Part shown: piece after piece, positions 6,889 through 8,592 of the stretch
How the letters are laid out: each line of letters opens with the position of its first letter
Numbering within the stretch: the stretch's first letter is position 1
Source: Lentisphaerota bacterium
GTDB lineage: Bacteria > Verrucomicrobiota > Kiritimatiellia > JAAZAB01
Length of the DNA stretch: 8,592 nucleotides
Direction: 5' to 3'
Assembly (NCBI GenBank): GCA_016199105.1
Contig: JACQHI010000429.1
Location: 1 to 8,592 of the forward strand
Position numbers and translations under genes: made by a program
The notes under the pieces: generated by a model
Databases searched by the model: none
What the model was told of the DNA's origin: nothing
The model's input: only the letters and a program-made list of their open reading frames with translations

Positions 6889-7653
6889 TTATGGCGAGCT
6901 CCCGGGAACGCCAATCGAGCGATTGGCGTTCCCAGGGATAAAGAAACGAGCACTGCTCCACGGCCAGTCTTCCGCTTTTTCGATCAATCCTGCCTTCACA
7001 GGGTTCTCGTGAATATATTCCATCGCCTGTCGGAAATGTCGTTCGTCGCGCATATAACGGTCCCAGTATTCGCGATGCCAAACCGGTCCGGGAACGCCAC
7101 TCCCGGGAGCGCCAATCTCCAGATTGGCTTTTCCTGTTTTCCGACAATCACAAATCTTCCTTGCCGTGAATTTCTTCCATGACGCCACGATGCTTGCCAC
7201 TCTCCAATCGTTCATCGGGTGGAAAAGCACATGCACATGATTCGGCATCACCACCCAAGCCAGCAGGTGGTATCGCTGGGCATCGAAAAACAGCAATGAA
7301 CTCTCCACCATCCGGGCGATGCTCGGTTCCCTGAGTAAGCAAGAACCATGGCCGCCGTCAATCCATGCCTCCACTCGCTTTCGACGTTCCACATCCTGTC
7401 TTCCGGGCGGAACGGCTTTCAGCTCTTCCTCCAACCGCAGCACTACCTCCCTTGGCAGACTGTCCGCCAGATGAAACGTGACATGCTGGGTCGTCACATC
7501 ACTGTCATAATGCGGCAAATACCCACGACTGTGCCATCCGGGAACGCCAGCCTCCCGACTGACATTACTTAAATCGCCAATCGGGAGATTGGCGTTCCTG
7601 AGATTGGCGTTCCTGAGTGTGGCGTTCGCGACCGGTGAGGCTGCCAATTTCAT
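6889..7653 (-). CDS. REP-associated tyrosine transposase (RAYT; IS200-like Y1/HUH family)
   Basis: A 254-residue protein of the single-stranded-DNA transposase family that processes REP palindromes. The conserved body starts at GWHSRGYLPHYD (residues 39-50) and continues with VTFHLADSLP. The HUH motif is in MPNHVHVLF (His139, His141), and the catalytic tyrosine is probably Tyr213 in EYIHENPVKAGL; EDWPWSSARF (229-237) ends the domain. All these motifs are intact, so the gene may be active. ATG at 7653 is chosen because translation further upstream would run into the end of the URO-D-like gene and no better start exists. There is no good Shine-Dalgarno, only a weak GAGAGA, so translation may depend on coupling to the upstream gene 13 bases away. 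Oddly, residues about 10-38, 174-190 and 239-252 are encoded by palindromic repeats (listed separately), one of them inside the domain between KKFTARKI and VWHREYWDRY. Confidence 0.9.
   Translation of the reverse strand: MKLAASPVANATLRNANLRNANLPIGDLSNVSREAGVPGWHSRGYLPHYDSDVTTQHVTFHLADSLPREVVLRLEEELKAVPPGRQDVERRKRVEAWIDGGHGSCLLREPSIARMVESSLLFFDAQRYHLLAWVVMPNHVHVLFHPMNDWRVASIVASWKKFTARKICDCRKTGKANLEIGAPGSGVPGPVWHREYWDRYMRDERHFRQAMEYIHENPVKAGLIEKAEDWPWSSARFFIPGNANRSIGVPGSSP
6901..6936. repeat. REP-like perfect palindrome at the RAYT 3' end
   Basis: GGGAACGCCAATCG (6904-6917) and its exact reverse complement (6920-6933) are separated only by AG, a 14-base perfect stem. The stem extends outward with two C-G pairs after one mismatch. 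It encodes the last residues of the RAYT (PGNANRSIGVPG), beyond the conserved EDWPWSSARF block. No T-tract follows in the direction of transcription, so it does not look like an intrinsic terminator; it fits a REP-type element of the kind that RAYT proteins recognise. Confidence 0.85.
7089..7137. repeat. REP-like double hairpin inside the middle of the RAYT coding region
   Basis: The stretch begins with CGGGAACGCCA, the same arm as the two other repeats. It holds a perfect 10-base palindrome CTCCCGGGAG (7100-7109) and a perfect 8-base stem GCCAATCT/AGATTGGC with a 2-base loop (7111-7128). It encodes RAYT residues from about Gly174 to Pro190 (GKANLEIGAPGSGVPGP). The position corresponds to the variable linker between the KKFTARKI segment and WHREYWDRY, where family members usually carry a shorter linker; the linker comparison is from memory of the family. 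Confidence 0.8.
7540..7629. repeat. REP-like palindromic repeat with 15-base tandem units, inside the RAYT 5' coding region
   Basis: An outer inverted repeat pairs 7540-7557 with 7582-7599, with 15 of 18 positions complementary and two further G-T wobbles. An inner perfect 8-base hairpin, CGCCAATC with GATTGGCG, lies at 7575-7582 and 7587-7594. From 7585 the 15-base unit GAGATTGGCGTTCCT is repeated exactly at 7600-7614 and partially at 7615-7627. Fifteen bases are five codons, so the duplications keep frame and give the peptide LRNANLRNANLPIG. The shared GGGAACGCCA and TTGGCGTTCC arms tie it to the repeats at 7089-7137 and 6901-6936. Confidence 0.85.
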
Positions 7654-7666
7654 CCGATTTGGTCTC

Positions 7667-8592
7667 TCAAAACGCCATTCGTTGCCAGCCTTGTTTTTTC
7701 GGATCGCGGGGGGGCAGGCCCAGGATTTCGCGGCCGGTGTCCACGTAATAGCGGTAGTTGTCCAACGGCGTCCCGTTAGGAATGCGATGATCCAGACCGA
7801 ATACCGTTCCGCCTTCACGCATCAGGGGCTGCAGTTTATATTCCAGCTCCTTGCGGATGGCGTCTTTGGTGCCGCGCAGCACGTGCTTGTCAATTCCGCC
7901 CAACAGGGCCAGACGTTTTCCGTATTTCTTGCGCACCTGGACAATATCCATGCCGGCCGCCGGCTCCATGGGATACATGCAGGTCAGTCCGCAATCCAGC
8001 AAGGAATCAATGATCGGATTCAAGTTGCCGTCGCTGTCCTGCACAAAGATCCTCGTTCCTTTCGCGCTGAGCAGATCCCATATCTTCCGGTAATAGGGTT
8101 TGAGGAATTGTTCCACCTGGACGGGCCCCGCCAGCGGACCGGATTTCCCCGCCATATCCTCGCCGACGGACAACTGATCGATCGTCAATCGGTCCGTGAT
8201 CCTCTCGAACACCTTGAAGGCCGTGTCCCCCATCGTTTGCAGGATATCCAGCATCAGCTCGGGTTGATCGTAATACGCCATGCAGGCGCCTTCCGCGCCC
8301 AGCAGCTCCCGGGGAATGCTGTACCCGCCCTGCAAGCCGCCCACGACCAGACTGCCCGCGGCCTGGGCTTTCTTTGCGGCCGCAACGGCATCCCAGTCGA
8401 TGCGATCTTCGTGAAACACATACAAGGGTTTCAGTTTCAGCCAGTCGTCCATCGTTTTCACCGGATAATCGAGGGGCAAGGGCATCGTCGCGAAGCCTTT
8501 GCACAACTTGGTCGTCCGCCCCAGATAATCCCGTTGGATGACGTAATCGCGATGATCTTCCAGCGTCTGAGTCTCAAAACCGCTCCGGACAC
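7667..8592 (-). CDS. URO-D-like protein (uroporphyrinogen decarboxylase / corrinoid methyltransferase superfamily), 5' end outside window
   Basis: The frame is open to the right edge, so about 307 C-terminal residues are visible and the start is missing. Residues just inside the edge read FETQTLEDHRDYVIQRDYLG, so the in-frame TTG at 8506 is not the start. Recognisable family blocks are an FHEDRIDWDAV segment, QDSDGNLNPIID, PMEPAAGMDIVQVRKKYG, GGIDKHVL and GLDHRIPNGTPLDNYRYYV near the C-terminus, typical of the URO-D-like proteins that are abundant in PVC-group bacteria. The superfamily includes heme-pathway HemE and the MtaA/MtbA/CmuA methyltransferases. The HxCG zinc-ligand block of MtaA/MtbA is not seen; the strand where I expect it carries DSDG. 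True HemE is unlikely given the divergence and setting. The presence of an MttB-like gene in the same-strand array favours a role near methyl transfer, but the substrate is unknown. Its TGA is 13 bases before the RAYT start codon. Confidence 0.85.
   Translation of the reverse strand, partial: VRSGFETQTLEDHRDYVIQRDYLGRTTKLCKGFATMPLPLDYPVKTMDDWLKLKPLYVFHEDRIDWDAVAAAKKAQAAGSLVVGGLQGGYSIPRELLGAEGACMAYYDQPELMLDILQTMGDTAFKVFERITDRLTIDQLSVGEDMAGKSGPLAGPVQVEQFLKPYYRKIWDLLSAKGTRIFVQDSDGNLNPIIDSLLDCGLTCMYPMEPAAGMDIVQVRKKYGKRLALLGGIDKHVLRGTKDAIRKELEYKLQPLMREGGTVFGLDHRIPNGTPLDNYRYYVDTGREILGLPPRDPKKQGWQRMAF

Noticed and set aside
7653..7818. Longer N-terminus for the RAYT (309 residues from 7818)
   Set aside because: The extra 55 residues overlap the end of the URO-D-like gene in another frame and have no family similarity; the conserved domain starts well after the ATG at 7653.

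Overview
The window is a GC-rich bacterial segment in which every convincing gene lies on the minus strand, so transcription runs from high to low coordinates. In that order the genes are: a uroporphyrinogen-decarboxylase-like protein cut by the right edge, a REP-associated tyrosine transposase (RAYT, HUH/Y1 family), an XRE-type regulator with a cupin domain, a DegT-family PLP aminotransferase, a large pectate-lyase-superfamily beta-helix protein, a hydroxypyruvate-isomerase-like TIM barrel, and a non-pyrrolysine MttB-superfamily methyltransferase. Gaps between genes are 150 bases or less, and the last two genes overlap by ATGA. The long plus-strand open frames are antisense shadows of these genes.

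The combination of URO-D-like and MttB-like proteins, a 'LAVDGG'-type DegT enzyme, a beta-helix protein with a GtGQ-RRI insert, RAYT genes and intergenic palindromes ending in GGGCG...CCCTACC suggests the PVC group, most likely Kiritimatiellota, Lentisphaerota or Verrucomicrobiota. This is inference from gene style; there is no rRNA or other marker gene.

Layout: 8592-7667 URO-D-like; 7653-6889 RAYT with palindromic repeats inside its coding sequence; 6878-6850 a promoter-like pair; 6821-6264 XRE/cupin regulator; 6252-6143 a compound inverted-repeat element; 6113-4764 aminotransferase; 4781-4741 three copies of a 13-base repeat; 4717-2426 beta-helix protein; 2400-2371 promoter-like pair overlapping an imperfect palindrome; 2336-1518 sugar isomerase-like; 1521-79 MttB-like; 78-1 no supported gene.

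Functionally the locus looks like an accessory catabolic cluster. The MttB-like and URO-D-like proteins belong to superfamilies that move methyl groups to and from corrinoid carriers, and the beta-helix, isomerase-like and DegT proteins are typical of carbohydrate metabolism. A joint pathway, for example on a methylated sugar or amine, is inferred only; no corrinoid protein is present in the window. The clearest unusual signal is the RAYT gene, in which three palindromic repeats sit in the same reading phase and encode similar peptides at the N-terminus, in the middle and at the C-terminus.
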